Counted from the stretch's first letter, positions 9,341 through 19,227 are shown. The stretch: 64,000 bases of DNA from Pseudomonas nicosulfuronedens (GCF_005877905.1 NZ_SWDV01000011.1:124001-188000), one strand, 5' to 3'. Made by a program: numbers and translations. The notes: a model not told the origin generated them from the sequence alone.

Positions 9341-10339
9341 GTGAGCCGCGCCGCGTGGCTGCTGCTCGGCCTCATCGGCGCCTCGCTGATCCCGCTCGCC
9401 CTGGGCGGCCAGGAGATGCTCGACCACGTCCTCGCCTTCCCCCTCGACCAGCTGCTGATGATGTTCGGCATGATCTGCCTGTGCTGGCTGATCAACGCGC
9501 AGAAGCTGCGCGTGCTGCTCAACGGCCGCGCCGGCGAGATCGGCAAGGTGCGCTCGGTGGGCATCATCATGGCCTCGGAATTCGCCTTCTACGCCACCCC
9601 CGGCGGCACCGGCGGCCCGCTGACCCTGATGGCCCTGCTTGCCCGCCACGGCATGCGCCCGGCGCACAGCAGCGCAATCTTCGCCGTGGACCAACTGAGC
9701 GACCTGCTGTTCTTCCTCTGCGCACTGGCCGCGGTGCTGGTGTGGGCGCTGTCGCACAGCGTCAGCCCGAACCTGGAGACCTCGCTGATCACCAGCGGCG
9801 TGCTACTGGGTGGAATCTTCTTCGGCGTGGTATTGCTCGCGCGCTTCCAGCGCCGGGTGATCAAGGCCAACGGCCGGTTGTTCGAGCGACTGGGGATGAA
9901 GCCGCGCACACGCCTGCACTGGGCGCGCAAATGCCTGCACTTCCGCGACACCCTGGTGAGCTGCCTGCGCCAGCCCAAGCGCCGGCTGCTGCTGATCTTC
10001 TTCTTCACCTGCTGCCACTGGATCCTGCGCTTCTCGGTGCTCTACATCACCCTCAAGGCGCTGGGTGTGGACCTGCACTGGGCCTGGGCCTTCCTGATCC
10101 AGTTGCTGTCACTGGCGGCGGGCCTCGCCACGCTGCTGCCCGGCGGCGCGGGGGGGACGGAGCTGACCAGCGCGGCGCTGCTCGCCCCACTGGTGGGCAA
10201 GTCCACGGCGGCCGCGGCCATCCTGATCTGGCGCGTGGTGACCTATTACTTCTACCTGGTGATGGGGGCGCCGGTATTCGCCCTGATGGCCGGCCGGCCG
10301 TTGCTGCGCAAGCTGATGGGGATGCGGGAAAGCGCCTGA
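9341..10339 (+). CDS. YbhN/LPG-synthase-TM-type membrane protein
   Basis: A polytopic inner-membrane protein of about 332 residues of the UPF0104 / lysylphosphatidylglycerol-synthase transmembrane family. The signature pieces are EFAFYATPGGTGGPL, AIFAVDQLSDLLFF and, near the C-terminus, LATLLPGGAGGTELTSAALL. It lacks the soluble aminoacyl-transferase domain of MprF, so a lipid or polyprenol transport role is plausible but unproven. The start is uncertain: this GTG or a TTG seven codons upstream; neither has a strong ribosome-binding site. It is convergent with the next small gene. Confidence 0.8.
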   Translation: MSRAAWLLLGLIGASLIPLALGGQEMLDHVLAFPLDQLLMMFGMICLCWLINAQKLRVLLNGRAGEIGKVRSVGIIMASEFAFYATPGGTGGPLTLMALLARHGMRPAHSSAIFAVDQLSDLLFFLCALAAVLVWALSHSVSPNLETSLITSGVLLGGIFFGVVLLARFQRRVIKANGRLFERLGMKPRTRLHWARKCLHFRDTLVSCLRQPKRRLLLIFFFTCCHWILRFSVLYITLKALGVDLHWAWAFLIQLLSLAAGLATLLPGGAGGTELTSAALLAPLVGKSTAAAAILIWRVVTYYFYLVMGAPVFALMAGRPLLRKLMGMRESA

Positions 10340-10342
10340 GGA

Positions 10343-10528
10343 TCAGTCGCCGGAAGGCTTGTCGTCTTCGGACGGCGCCTCGGGCTTGAGCGAATCCCAG
10401 AGTTCGGCGGCGCCGGGAAACTCGGTGCCATCCTCGTCGCTCAAGGCTTCGGGGTCGTAGCGGCTGGTACAGCCTTCGCCCAGGGTGGGCGGCGGGGTGG
10501 CGGTGCCGGGGTTCTTCGGGTCACTCAT
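10343..10528 (-). CDS. Small hypothetical protein, Pro/acidic-rich
   Basis: This 61-residue protein is rich in Pro, Glu and Asp (MSDPKNPGTATPPPTLGEG...) and has no membrane segment or recognised domain. The ATG has GGAG 9 nt upstream, which supports it as a real gene. It sits 3 bp from the end of the convergent membrane-protein gene. It is probably disordered and its function is unknown. Confidence 0.6.
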   Translation of the reverse strand: MSDPKNPGTATPPPTLGEGCTSRYDPEALSDEDGTEFPGAAELWDSLKPEAPSEDDKPSGD

Positions 10529-10615
10529 GCTGACCATCTCCAATGAGCGCAGCGCCCGCCGCCGAGCGACGGCGGGAGCATGCGGAGTACCCAGTGTAGA
10601 ACGAGACCGGGTGGA

Positions 10616-11467
10616 TCAGTCGAACACCACGGTCTTGTTGTCGTGTACCAGCACGCGGTCTTCCAGGTGGTAGCGCAGGCCGCGGGCCAGCACCAGCTTT
10701 TCCACATCCTTGCCCAGGCGCACCAGGTCCTCGATGTTGTCGCGGTGGCTGATGCGCACCACGTCCTGCTCGATGATCGGGCCGGCGTCCAGTTCCTCGG
10801 TCACGTAGTGGCAGGTCGCGCCGATCAGCTTCACGCCCCGCAACGAAGCCTGGTGGTACGGCTTGGCGCCAACAAAGGACGGCAGGAAGCTGTGGTGGAT
10901 GTTGATCACCTGGTGGCGGTATTTCTGGCACAGGTCCGGCGGCAGGATCTGCATGTAGCGCGCCAGCACCACGTTGTCGGCCTGGTGTTCATCGATCAGG
11001 CGCGAGACCTGTTCGAAGGCCGGCTGCTTGTTCTTCGGATCCACCGGGACGTGGAAGTACGGAATACCGTGCCACTCCACCATGCTGCGCAGGTCATCGT
11101 GGTTGGCGATCACGCAGGGAATCTCGCAGTCCAGTTCGCCGCTGTGCCAGCGGTGCAGCAGGTCGGCCAGGCAGTGCGATTCGCGGCTGGCCATCAGCAC
11201 GACGCGCTTCTTCACCGAGGAGTCGGTAATGCGCCACTCCATGGAGAACTCGCGGGCAATCGGTGCGAAGGCCTGGCGGAAACCGTCGATATCGAACGGC
11301 AGGGAATCGGCACGAATCTCATGCCGCATGAAGAACCAGCCGTTGTCGTTGTCGGAATGGTGACTGGCCTCGGTGATCCAGCCGTTGTAAGTGGCCAGGA
11401 AATTACTCACCTTGGCGACGATGCCGACCCCGTCGGGGCAGGCGATCACCAGTCGGAAAGTGCGCAT
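10616..11467 (-). CDS. purU: Formyltetrahydrofolate deformylase
   Basis: Hydrolyses 10-formyl-THF to formate and THF, balancing one-carbon pools and supplying formate for purine synthesis. The 283-residue protein has an N-terminal ACT domain (about 1-80, MRTFRLVIACPDGVGIVAKVS) and a formyltransferase-like catalytic domain with Asn189, His191 (INIHHSFLPSF) and Asp227 (EELDAGP). GGAG sits 7 nt before the ATG. It is divergent from mvaT, an order I recall for PAO1 PA4314-PA4315. Confidence 0.94.
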   Translation of the reverse strand: MRTFRLVIACPDGVGIVAKVSNFLATYNGWITEASHHSDNDNGWFFMRHEIRADSLPFDIDGFRQAFAPIAREFSMEWRITDSSVKKRVVLMASRESHCLADLLHRWHSGELDCEIPCVIANHDDLRSMVEWHGIPYFHVPVDPKNKQPAFEQVSRLIDEHQADNVVLARYMQILPPDLCQKYRHQVINIHHSFLPSFVGAKPYHQASLRGVKLIGATCHYVTEELDAGPIIEQDVVRISHRDNIEDLVRLGKDVEKLVLARGLRYHLEDRVLVHDNKTVVFD

Positions 11468-11646
11468 GGGTGTACTCCAGATACATCGCGAAGGCCGCCA
11501 TTCTAGCGGCTGCGGGGGAAAAGATCAGCCATTGCCGCGGCGCGCCGACGAGAGCCAGTTCGGTGCATTGCGAGTGCATCGATTAATTACCGGCGAATGA
11601 ACTAGTTAAATAAGTCGACAATTACCGACAAAACTTTTCCCAAGCA

Positions 11647-11675
11647 TTTACTTGAACAACTTCGCTGACTATTAT
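11647..11675 (+). promoter_or_regulatory. Putative mvaT promoter in an AT-rich island
   Basis: TTTACT and TATTAT are separated by 17 bp, 50 bp upstream of mvaT, a plausible sigma-70 promoter. The preceding 70 bp (about 11578-11646) are markedly AT-rich against the GC-rich background, as expected for H-NS-family binding, so autoregulation by MvaT is likely but inferred. Confidence 0.5.
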
Positions 11676-11725
11676 GTCTGCTACAAACTTTCCGCCACCG
11701 CTGGACCCAGAACAAGGTACCCAAC

Positions 11726-12100
11726 ATGTCGCTGATCAACGAGTACCGCGCTACCGAAGAAGCCATCAAGGAACTTCAGGAGCGCCTGAAATCCCTGGAG
11801 CAGGACGACAAGCTGAAGAAAGAGCTTGAGTTCGAAGAGAAACTTCGTGCGCTGATGGCCAGCTATGGCAAGTCCCTGCGTGACGTCATCGCCCTGCTTG
11901 ATCCGGACGCGAAGCTGAGCAAATCGCCGCGTGCCGCAAAAGCCACCGTGAGCAAGCGCGCTCGCAAGGTCAAGCAGTACAAGAATCCGCACAACGGTGA
12001 AGTCATCGAAACCAAGGGCGGCAACCACAAGACCCTCAAGGAGTGGAAGGCCAAGTGGGGCGCCGAGGCCGTAGAAGGCTGGGCCACGCTGCTGGGCTAA
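11726..12100 (+). CDS. mvaT: MvaT H-NS-like xenogeneic silencer
   Basis: This nucleoid protein silences AT-rich and horizontally acquired DNA in Pseudomonas. The 124-residue product has an N-terminal coiled-coil oligomerisation part (about residues 5-60, ending near LRALMASYGKSLRDVIALLD), a basic linker (KATVSKRARKVKQYKN), and a C-terminal DNA-binding domain with NPHNGEVIETKGGNHKTLKEWKAKWG. The GGN motif following the K is the AT-hook-like loop of this family. The gene is followed by a strong terminator and flanked by purU and sbcB. Confidence 0.95.
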   Translation: MSLINEYRATEEAIKELQERLKSLEQDDKLKKELEFEEKLRALMASYGKSLRDVIALLDPDAKLSKSPRAAKATVSKRARKVKQYKNPHNGEVIETKGGNHKTLKEWKAKWGAEAVEGWATLLG

Positions 12101-12114
12101 GCCTTGCGGACATG

Positions 12115-12147
12115 AAAAACGCCAGCTTCGCGCTGGCGTTTTTTATT
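12115..12147. terminator. Bidirectional terminator between mvaT and sbcB
   Basis: AACGCCAGC pairs with GCTGGCGTT around a TTCGC loop, with a T-run on the right and an A-run on the left. It serves mvaT on the plus strand and the convergent sbcB on the minus strand. Confidence 0.9.
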
Positions 12148-12169
12148 GGCCGCAGAAAAGTGCGCGGCG

Positions 12170-13600
12170 CTACAGGCTATAGCGCGCGCGCAGCACCTGC
12201 GCATACTTATCCCACTCTTGCAGCACCAGACGGCCAGCCGGCGTGGCATTGACCAGTTGCTCGCTCATTGCCGCGGCAAAGTTATCCAGAGTATTGGGCG
12301 CGCCCCACTCGGTCTGATTCAGGCGCGCACGGCAGAAGTCCTGCCATTGTTGCTGTTCCGTGGCACTCAAAGTTTCCGGGAAATTGCGTGCCCGATAACG
12401 GAAGAGAAGTTCGGGAAGTCGCGCATCGTCGAACGGCCATTGTTCTTTCGCCAACCGCACGGGATCGGCCTGGCGCACCTGCTCGCACAATCGGCGATCA
12501 CGGTCGCCGATAAATCCGTCATACAACTGCTGCTCGGGATCTTCACTGCCGGCGAAACTTTCCTCGGCATACAAGGGCGCTAGTTTGTCCTGCCAGTTCG
12601 CTTTCGCCTCGGTCAGCGTCCGCGCCGCCGCCAGGCAGGCGTCGAGGTCCAGGCCGATGCGTTCACGATCCTGCGGGCGCAACACGGAGAGCGGCGCCAC
12701 CACCGGGCATTTGTTGATGTGCAGCAGCTTCAGCGGCACCGGCAGCTCGCCCTCGGCCAGCTCGTCACGACGCGTGTAGAGGCGCTTGCGCAGGGTTTCC
12801 GCATCCAGCTCCAGCAAGGGCGAAACGTCGGCGCCCAGGTCGCAGACGATCAATGCGTTGCGGTTGCGAGGATGCCAGCCCAGCGGCAACACCACGGACA
12901 GATAGTGCCGTGCACCGGAGAACATGCCCGAGATATGGACCATCGGCTGCAGTACACGCACCTGATCCAGCACACCCTGCTTGCCGCGCAGGCGATAGAG
13001 GTAGTCGTAAAGCTTGGGTTGGCGTTCGCGCACCAGTCGCGCCAGAGCAATGGTGGCGCGCACGTCGGACAGTGCATCGTGCGCCTGCCCATGGTCGATG
13101 CCGTTGGCCGCGGTGAGGCGTTCGAGCTTGAGGCTGACGACACCGTCCTGCTCGGGCCAGACGATACCTTCCGGCCGCAGGGCGTAAGCGGTACGCACCA
13201 TGTCGATCAGGTCCCAGCGACTGTTGCCGCCCTGCCACTCGCGGGCGTAGGGATCGAAGAAGTTGCGGTACAGGCTGTAGCGCGTTACCTCGTCATCGAA
13301 ACGCAAGCTGTTGTAGCCCGCCACACAAGTCCCCGGCTGCGCCAGTTCAGCGTGCAGCCGGGTCATGAATTCGGCTTCGCGCAGACCGCGCTCTTCCAGG
13401 CGATCCGGCGTGATACCGGTGACCAGGCAAGCGGCCGGGTGCGGGAGGATGTCGTCGCTGGGCCGGCAATAGAGGTTCAGCGATTCACCGATCTCGTTGA
13501 GATCCTCGTCCGTGCGGATGCCGGCCACCTGCAGCGGACGGTCACGGCGCGGGTCGATACCGGTGGTTTCGTAGTCGTACCAGAAGATGCTGGCGTTCAT
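12170..13600 (-). CDS. sbcB: Exodeoxyribonuclease I
   Basis: A 3'-5' single-strand DNA exonuclease acting in recombination and mismatch repair. The 476-residue protein begins with the DEDD exonuclease motif I (FWYDYETTG, Asp9 and Glu11) and contains HDALSDVRATIALARL (motif III), then the SH3-like and C-terminal helical domains typical of ExoI (for example GMFSGARHYLSVVLPLGWHP). AAGGA precedes the ATG by 6 nt; an upstream in-frame start at 13663 adds non-family residues. It is divergent from the next membrane gene. Confidence 0.93.
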   Translation of the reverse strand: MNASIFWYDYETTGIDPRRDRPLQVAGIRTDEDLNEIGESLNLYCRPSDDILPHPAACLVTGITPDRLEERGLREAEFMTRLHAELAQPGTCVAGYNSLRFDDEVTRYSLYRNFFDPYAREWQGGNSRWDLIDMVRTAYALRPEGIVWPEQDGVVSLKLERLTAANGIDHGQAHDALSDVRATIALARLVRERQPKLYDYLYRLRGKQGVLDQVRVLQPMVHISGMFSGARHYLSVVLPLGWHPRNRNALIVCDLGADVSPLLELDAETLRKRLYTRRDELAEGELPVPLKLLHINKCPVVAPLSVLRPQDRERIGLDLDACLAAARTLTEAKANWQDKLAPLYAEESFAGSEDPEQQLYDGFIGDRDRRLCEQVRQADPVRLAKEQWPFDDARLPELLFRYRARNFPETLSATEQQQWQDFCRARLNQTEWGAPNTLDNFAAAMSEQLVNATPAGRLVLQEWDKYAQVLRARYSL

Positions 13601-13741
13601 CGTTTTTCCTTGCCTGCAAGCGAGTGCGTCGCAGTCTAACAGTGCGGCCGACCACACTTCCAAAACGCCTCGCTGGCACCTAGCCAGCCCCCGCCTTTAT
13701 GATGGGCGTCGCAAGGACACCCACTGGAAAGGACTTTCCTC

Positions 13742-14557
13742 ATGCAAGACATCGCTGCACAAAATCCCTATAGCGCTCCACTGAGCAACCTCGAACCGGG
13801 CGCAGGCCAGGGCGCCGTGCCCTCCGTCAGCGAAGCGCTGAGCCGCGGCTACAACTTCAGCATCAACGAATTGCTGGGCGAGTCCTGGCGCCGCACGAAG
13901 GGCACCAAGGGCCTGATCATCGGCGGTTTCGTGGTCTTCTATGCGGCGATCTTCGCCCTGGTCAACGTGCTCAGCCTGTTCCTCACCGTGGTCGGCGTCG
14001 CCGGGATCGCCGGCATGGGCCTGCTGGGTGACAGCGAAGCCGCCGGCGGCATGGCGGTCGGCGCGCTGGTCGCGTTCTTCGTCGGCTCCATCGTCCTGAG
14101 CTTCGTCGCCACCGCCGTGTGCTACCCCCTGCTGGCGGGCGTGAACATGCTCGGCATCCGTCGCGCCGCCGACCAGCCACTGCGCTTCAACGAAGTCTTC
14201 AGCCACTTCGGCCGTACCTTCCAGGTAGTGGTCTGCGTGCTGCTGAGCACCCTGCTGATCTGCATCGGCTACTTCCTCTTCGTGCTGCCCGGCATCTACC
14301 TGAGCATCGCTTACATGCTGGCCATCCCGCTGGTGGTCGAGCGCGGCCTGTCGCCCTGGGCTGCCCTGGAAGCCTCGCGCAAGGCCATTACCCAGCACTG
14401 GTTCAAGGTCTTCGGCCTGCTGCTGGTGTTCGGCCTGCTGTTCATGCTCAGCACCCTGACCCTGGGCATCGCGCTGATCTGGGTGATGCCGTGGCTGATC
14501 GTCGCCATCGGCGTGCTCTACCGCACCATCTTCGGCGTGCTGCCGCCGGCCAAGTGA
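13742..14557 (+). CDS. Polytopic membrane protein (PA4317-like)
   Basis: The 271-residue inner-membrane protein has a hydrophilic N-terminal tail (about 55 residues, with NPYSAPLSNLEP) and six or so hydrophobic segments. Pieces such as FVLPGIYLSIAYMLAIPLVVERGLSPWAALEASRKAI resemble the glycerophosphodiesterase-type membrane domain/DUF975 proteins. AAGGA precedes the ATG. It lies just ahead of the RDD-MoxR operon and may be its first gene, although an 88-bp gap separates them. Function unknown. Confidence 0.75.
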   Translation: MQDIAAQNPYSAPLSNLEPGAGQGAVPSVSEALSRGYNFSINELLGESWRRTKGTKGLIIGGFVVFYAAIFALVNVLSLFLTVVGVAGIAGMGLLGDSEAAGGMAVGALVAFFVGSIVLSFVATAVCYPLLAGVNMLGIRRAADQPLRFNEVFSHFGRTFQVVVCVLLSTLLICIGYFLFVLPGIYLSIAYMLAIPLVVERGLSPWAALEASRKAITQHWFKVFGLLLVFGLLFMLSTLTLGIALIWVMPWLIVAIGVLYRTIFGVLPPAK

Positions 14558-14645
14558 TCAAATCGGCCTGAGCCTGCCAGCGCGGTTGCCTCGCCGCACC
14601 GCGCTGGCTAGCATCTGGCACCTACGTCATCGACAGCGGTTTCCC

Positions 14646-15383
14646 TTGAGCCCAGCAGACCTTTCATCCCAAGCGTCTTCCCACGCGCCCATCCTGGATA
14701 CCCGCTACCACGTGGAGACCCCGGAAGGCATCGACCTGCTGCTGCGCCCTGCCGGTGTCGTCCCCCGCGCCCTCGCCTACCTGATCGACCTGGGAATTCG
14801 CGTTCTGCTGATGGTGGCGCTGTTCATGCTGCTGGCCTTCCTCGGCGAACTGGGCACGGGCCTTGGGCTGATCCTCACCTTCATCATGACCTGGTGGTAC
14901 ATGGTGCTCTTCGAAGTGCTCAACCAGGGCCGCTCGCCCGGCAAGCAGATGATGGGCCTGCGCGTGGTGCACGACGACGGCACACCGATCGGCTGGTCCG
15001 CCTCGCTGCTGCGCAACCTGCTGCGCTTCGCCGACATCCTGCCATTCGCCTACACACTCGGGCTGCTCAGCTGCCTGTCGAACTCCGCGTTCAAGCGCCT
15101 GGGCGACCTCGCCGCCGGCACCCTGGTGATCTACCGCGATCCGCCACCAAGCCGTCCGCAGGTGCCGGAAACCACCCCCGAACTCGCACCCTGGCCGCTG
15201 AACCTGGAAGAGCAGCGCGCCCTGATGAGCTTCGCCGAGCGCGGCACGCAGCTTTCGGCTGCTCGCCGTGAGGAGCTGGCCGGCATCCTCGCGCAACCCC
15301 TGGGCATCGCGCCCGAGCAGGCGGAGGCACGGCTGAACCGTATCGCCAGCGGCCTGCTCGGCAACGGGACGGGTCACCCATGA
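14646..15383 (+). CDS. RDD-family membrane protein
   Basis: The product has three or four transmembrane segments and the RDD hallmarks: PRALAYLIDLGIRVLLM with the Arg/Asp-Asp positions, and NQGRSPGKQMMGLRVVHDDG. RDD proteins are linked to ion exchange or transport. The C-terminal about 75 residues are soluble and helical. No ATG is available near the conserved start, so I use a TTG (245 residues); a TTG 60 nt upstream is the alternative. The stop overlaps the next start by 4 bp, showing translational coupling. Confidence 0.8.
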   Translation: MSPADLSSQASSHAPILDTRYHVETPEGIDLLLRPAGVVPRALAYLIDLGIRVLLMVALFMLLAFLGELGTGLGLILTFIMTWWYMVLFEVLNQGRSPGKQMMGLRVVHDDGTPIGWSASLLRNLLRFADILPFAYTLGLLSCLSNSAFKRLGDLAAGTLVIYRDPPPSRPQVPETTPELAPWPLNLEEQRALMSFAERGTQLSAARREELAGILAQPLGIAPEQAEARLNRIASGLLGNGTGHP

Positions 15384-16366
15384 AACAGGCTTTCTTCGAA
15401 CAGCGTCACCAGGGCGGCTGGAAGCGCTTCGCCAAGCGCCTGGAGCAACTGGAAAGCGGCAAGCGCCAGGAAGCGAGCGAGAAGCCCGAAGAGTTTGCCG
15501 CCGACTACCGGCGCATCTGCCAGCAGCTCGCCCTGGCCCAGGAGCGCGGCTACAGCAGCCACCTGATCGACCAGCTGCAGCAGCTCGCCATGCGCGGGCA
15601 CCAGCAGTTCTACCGCCACCGCAGCCACCTGGGTGCGCGCATCCTCGGCTTCCTGGTTGCCGGTTTCCCGCGTCTGGTACGCGAGGAGTGGCGCTGCGTC
15701 GCCATCGCCAGCCTGCTGTTCTACGGCAGCCTGCTGCTGATGGGCGTGCTGGTCTACCACTTCCCCGACCTGGTCTACAGCGTCATGGCGCCGGAGCGGG
15801 TGTCCGAGATGGAGTCGATGTACTCGCCGGACACCACGCGGCTGGGCCCGATGAGCACGCGCGATGCGGGCGATGACTGGAAGATGTTCGGCCACTACAT
15901 CATGAACAACATCGGCATCGCCTTTCAGACCTTCGCCAGCGGCCTGCTGTTCTGCGTCGGCACCCTGTTCTTCCTGCTGTTCAACGGCGTGGTGATCGGC
16001 ACGGTCGCCGGCCACCTGACCCAGGTCGGCTACATCGAAACCTTCTGGTCCTTCGTCATCGGCCACGGTGCCTTCGAACTGACGGCGATCACCTTCGCCG
16101 GTGCCGCCGGCCTCAAGCTCGGCTGGGCATTGCTGTCTCCCGGCCGCCTGAGCCGCCTGGAAGCCCTGCGCCAGGCAGCCGCCCGCGCCGTGCAACTGAT
16201 CGGCGGGGTGATCCTGATGCTGCTGATCGCCGCCTTCGTCGAGGGCTACTGGTCCTCCGTCACGCAGTTCTCGGCGACGGTGAAGTACATCGTCGGCGCC
16301 TGCCTGTGGTTGCTGGTGGGCAGTTATTTCCTCTTTGCCGGACGGGGTCGTCATGCGCCTGACTGA
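15380..16366 (+). CDS. SpoIIM-family (DUF95) membrane protein
   Basis: The 328-residue protein has a basic soluble N-terminus (about 90 residues) followed by several hydrophobic segments in the arrangement of the stage II sporulation protein M family, with the characteristic NNIGIAFQTFASGLLFCVGTLFFLLFNGVVIG and GHGAFELTAITFAGAAGLKLG. In non-sporulating bacteria these proteins accompany RDD, MoxR and DUF58 genes in what looks like an envelope-stress module. The ATGA overlap with the upstream gene and overlap with the downstream gene argue for one transcript. Confidence 0.85.
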   Translation: MKQAFFEQRHQGGWKRFAKRLEQLESGKRQEASEKPEEFAADYRRICQQLALAQERGYSSHLIDQLQQLAMRGHQQFYRHRSHLGARILGFLVAGFPRLVREEWRCVAIASLLFYGSLLLMGVLVYHFPDLVYSVMAPERVSEMESMYSPDTTRLGPMSTRDAGDDWKMFGHYIMNNIGIAFQTFASGLLFCVGTLFFLLFNGVVIGTVAGHLTQVGYIETFWSFVIGHGAFELTAITFAGAAGLKLGWALLSPGRLSRLEALRQAAARAVQLIGGVILMLLIAAFVEGYWSSVTQFSATVKYIVGACLWLLVGSYFLFAGRGRHAPD

Positions 16367-17948
16367 CGCCAGCGTCGCCATCCGTCCACGCAGCGCCTGG
16401 GAGGCTCTCGACCTCGGCATCCTGCTCGCACGCCGGCACGCCGGCCTGTTGATGGCCAGCTGGGCGATCGTCACCCTGCCGGTGTTCGTACTGCTCTCCG
16501 TGCTGCTGTGGAACTATTCCAGCTGGGCGGTGCTGATCTTCTGGTGGCTCAAGCCCGCCTTCGAGCGCCTGCCGCTGTACATCCTGTCGCGCTCGCTGTT
16601 CGGCGATACGCCGACACTCAAGGAAGCGCTGCGGGCCTTCCCCAGCCTGCTCAAGTCGCAGTTGCTGCCCAGTCTGCTCTGGCGCCGGCTGAGCCCGACG
16701 CGCAGCTTCGACCTGCCGGTGCTGCAGCTCGAAGGCCTCAAGGGCCAGGCGCGCAGCCAGCGCCTGGTGGTACTCGGCCAGCGCAACGCCGGCGGCGCCA
16801 CCTGGCTGACCATCGTCGGCATGCATTTCGAACTGGCGCTGTGGCTGGGCCTGACCACGCTGATGTACCTGATGCTGCCCAACCAATGGGTCGAAGACTG
16901 GGAGTGGAAATCGCTGATCAGCGCCGCCGAGGGCGACTGGGCCTGGCTGGAGCACATCAGCAACCTGATCTACGCGCTGCTGCTGATCGTCTGGGAACCG
17001 GTGTACGTCGCTTGCGGCTTCACCCTCTACCTCAACCGCCGGACCGAGCTGGAAGCCTGGGACATCGAACTGGTGTTCCGCCGGCTGCGCCAGCGTCTGA
17101 TCGGCAGCGCCTATGCCCTGCTGCTGGTGGTGGCCGGCGCCTGCTCCCTGCTGCCGGCCGACGACGCGCTGGCCGCAGGCTCGGAAACCGCCAGCAAGGC
17201 CAGCCAAAGCTGTCCGTTGCCTGACCAGAACCCCGACGGCCCGCAGGGTGCGAGGCTGACCCAGCAGAAGCTCAACAGCGAGGACTCGCGCAGCGCGGCG
17301 GAAAAGATCCTCACCGCGCCCCCCTTCAAGAACAGCGAGAAGGTCACCAGCTGGCGCCTGCACGAAGACAAGAAAGACCAGAAGCCGGCCGACCCGGACG
17401 AGGCCAAACGCCTGAAGAGCTTCTTTGAGGCACTGGGAAACTGGAAGGCCTTCAAGTTCGCCGCGCAAGGCATCGAAGTGCTGCTCTGGGGACTTCTATT
17501 CACTGTCATCGCCCTGGTGATCTGGCGCTATCGCGAATGGCTGCGGCTGTTCGTCAGGCGCATCGGCCTGCCGCAGAAACCGCGCCGCGAAGCCCCCAGC
17601 GTGCTGTTCGGGCTGGATCTGGCGCCGGAAACCCTCCCCAGCGACGTGGCCAGTGAAGCCGAGCGCCTCTGGGACGAACAACCCCGCGCTGCGCTGGGAC
17701 TGCTCTACCGCGCCCTGCTCAGCCGCCTGCTGCACGATTTCCGCATACCGCTGCGCGAATCGACCACCGAGGGCGAGGTGCTGGTACGCGTGGCCGACCT
17801 CAATGATCCGCCACTGGATAACTTCGCCCGCAGCTTGACCCAGCAGTGGCAGGCGCTCGCCTACGGTCACCGCGCGCCGCAGGCCGAGCTCAAGCAGCAG
17901 CTGTGCAGCGAATGGCGCCACCTGTTCGGCAACGAGGTTCAGGCATGA
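16353..17948 (+). CDS. DUF4129-domain membrane protein
   Basis: The 531-residue protein has an N-terminal membrane half, a linker rich in Lys/Asp/Ser (about residues 270-370), one more transmembrane helix (VLLWGLLFTVIALVIWRYREWL), and a C-terminal DUF4129 region (RLWDEQPRAALGLLYRALLSRLLHDFRIPLRESTTEGEVL). I start at the ATG that overlaps the SpoIIM gene; an ATA-like upstream extension is less likely. DUF4129 proteins in Actinobacteria have been tied to transglutaminase/MoxR clusters. Function unknown. Confidence 0.8.
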   Translation: MRLTDASVAIRPRSAWEALDLGILLARRHAGLLMASWAIVTLPVFVLLSVLLWNYSSWAVLIFWWLKPAFERLPLYILSRSLFGDTPTLKEALRAFPSLLKSQLLPSLLWRRLSPTRSFDLPVLQLEGLKGQARSQRLVVLGQRNAGGATWLTIVGMHFELALWLGLTTLMYLMLPNQWVEDWEWKSLISAAEGDWAWLEHISNLIYALLLIVWEPVYVACGFTLYLNRRTELEAWDIELVFRRLRQRLIGSAYALLLVVAGACSLLPADDALAAGSETASKASQSCPLPDQNPDGPQGARLTQQKLNSEDSRSAAEKILTAPPFKNSEKVTSWRLHEDKKDQKPADPDEAKRLKSFFEALGNWKAFKFAAQGIEVLLWGLLFTVIALVIWRYREWLRLFVRRIGLPQKPRREAPSVLFGLDLAPETLPSDVASEAERLWDEQPRAALGLLYRALLSRLLHDFRIPLRESTTEGEVLVRVADLNDPPLDNFARSLTQQWQALAYGHRAPQAELKQQLCSEWRHLFGNEVQA

Positions 17949-19227
17949 AGCGCGGCAACCTCGCCCTGCTGGTGCTGCTCGCCCTGCTCGTGCTCGGCGG
18001 CATCGGCTACTACCTGTACCGAAACCTCGAGCCCTACACCGAGACCGTCGAACACGGCGCCTCCCCGGAAGCTCGCGCCACCCCCTATCTCGCTGCAGAA
18101 ATGTACCTGCGCGGTCGCGGCATCCGCGTCACCACCGCCCGCGGCATGGAAGTGCTGGACCAGCTGCCGAGCAAGGGCCAGACCCTGATCCTGCTGGGCA
18201 CCCGCGAGAACGTCACGCCGGCGCAGAACGCACGGCTGCTCGACTGGGCCAATCGAGGGGGCCACCTTATCGTCACCGCCGAAAGCCTGTGGGACGAAGA
18301 CGAAGGCAAGAGCGGCGACCTGTTGCTGGATCAGCTGGGCGTGCAGCAGTTCCTCACCGCCGACCTGAAAGACAAGGATGAGGAAAAGGTCGCTCCCTCC
18401 GACGAGAAATCGGCAGATGCGTCCGAAGAGCCACCGCAGGACAACGCCGCCAAGCAGGACGAAGAAGAGCATCCGGACCAGCCTTCCGCCGCCCACGACA
18501 GCGATTCGGCAGACGCGGATCCCTACCCGAGCCTGACCAAGCTCTACCTGGAGAATGAGAAAGCCCCGGCCTACATCGACTTCGACACCGACTATCACCT
18601 GTTCGATTCGAAGAACCTTGCCTACGCCTGGGCCAACAGCGGCGACTCCACCCACCTGCTGCAACTGCAACAGGGCCAGGGGCTGATCACCGTGCTGACC
18701 GACAACTGGATCTGGCAGAACGGCGAACTCGACTCCTACGACAACGCCTGGCTGCTCTGGTACCTGACCCAGGACAGCGCCGTCACGCTGGTCTATCGCG
18801 CCGACGGGACCAGCCTGATGACCCTGCTGACGCGCTACTTCCCGCAGGCACTGCTGGCCGCCGCCCTGCTGCTCGTTCTGGTGCTCTGGCGCAATGGCCT
18901 GCGCCAGGGCCCGCTGCAGCCCAACCCGGATCGCAGCCGCCGGCAACTGGAGGAACATCTGCGCGCCAGCGCCGACTTCATCCTCCGCCAGCGCGGCCAG
19001 CTCGCCCTGCTGCAGGGTCTGCAACGTGACGTGATGCGCCGGGCGCGGCAACGCCAGCCCGGCTTCGACCGCCTGCCGGTCGCCGAACAATGGCAAGCTC
19101 TGGGCCGCATGACGCGCATGTCGGTCAGCGCCATCAGCCAGGCCATGCGCCCCTATCCGCAACAGCGCATGGCCGTCGCCGAATTCACCCGCCAGGTCGC
19201 GCACCTGCAAAGCCTCAGGAATGCCCT

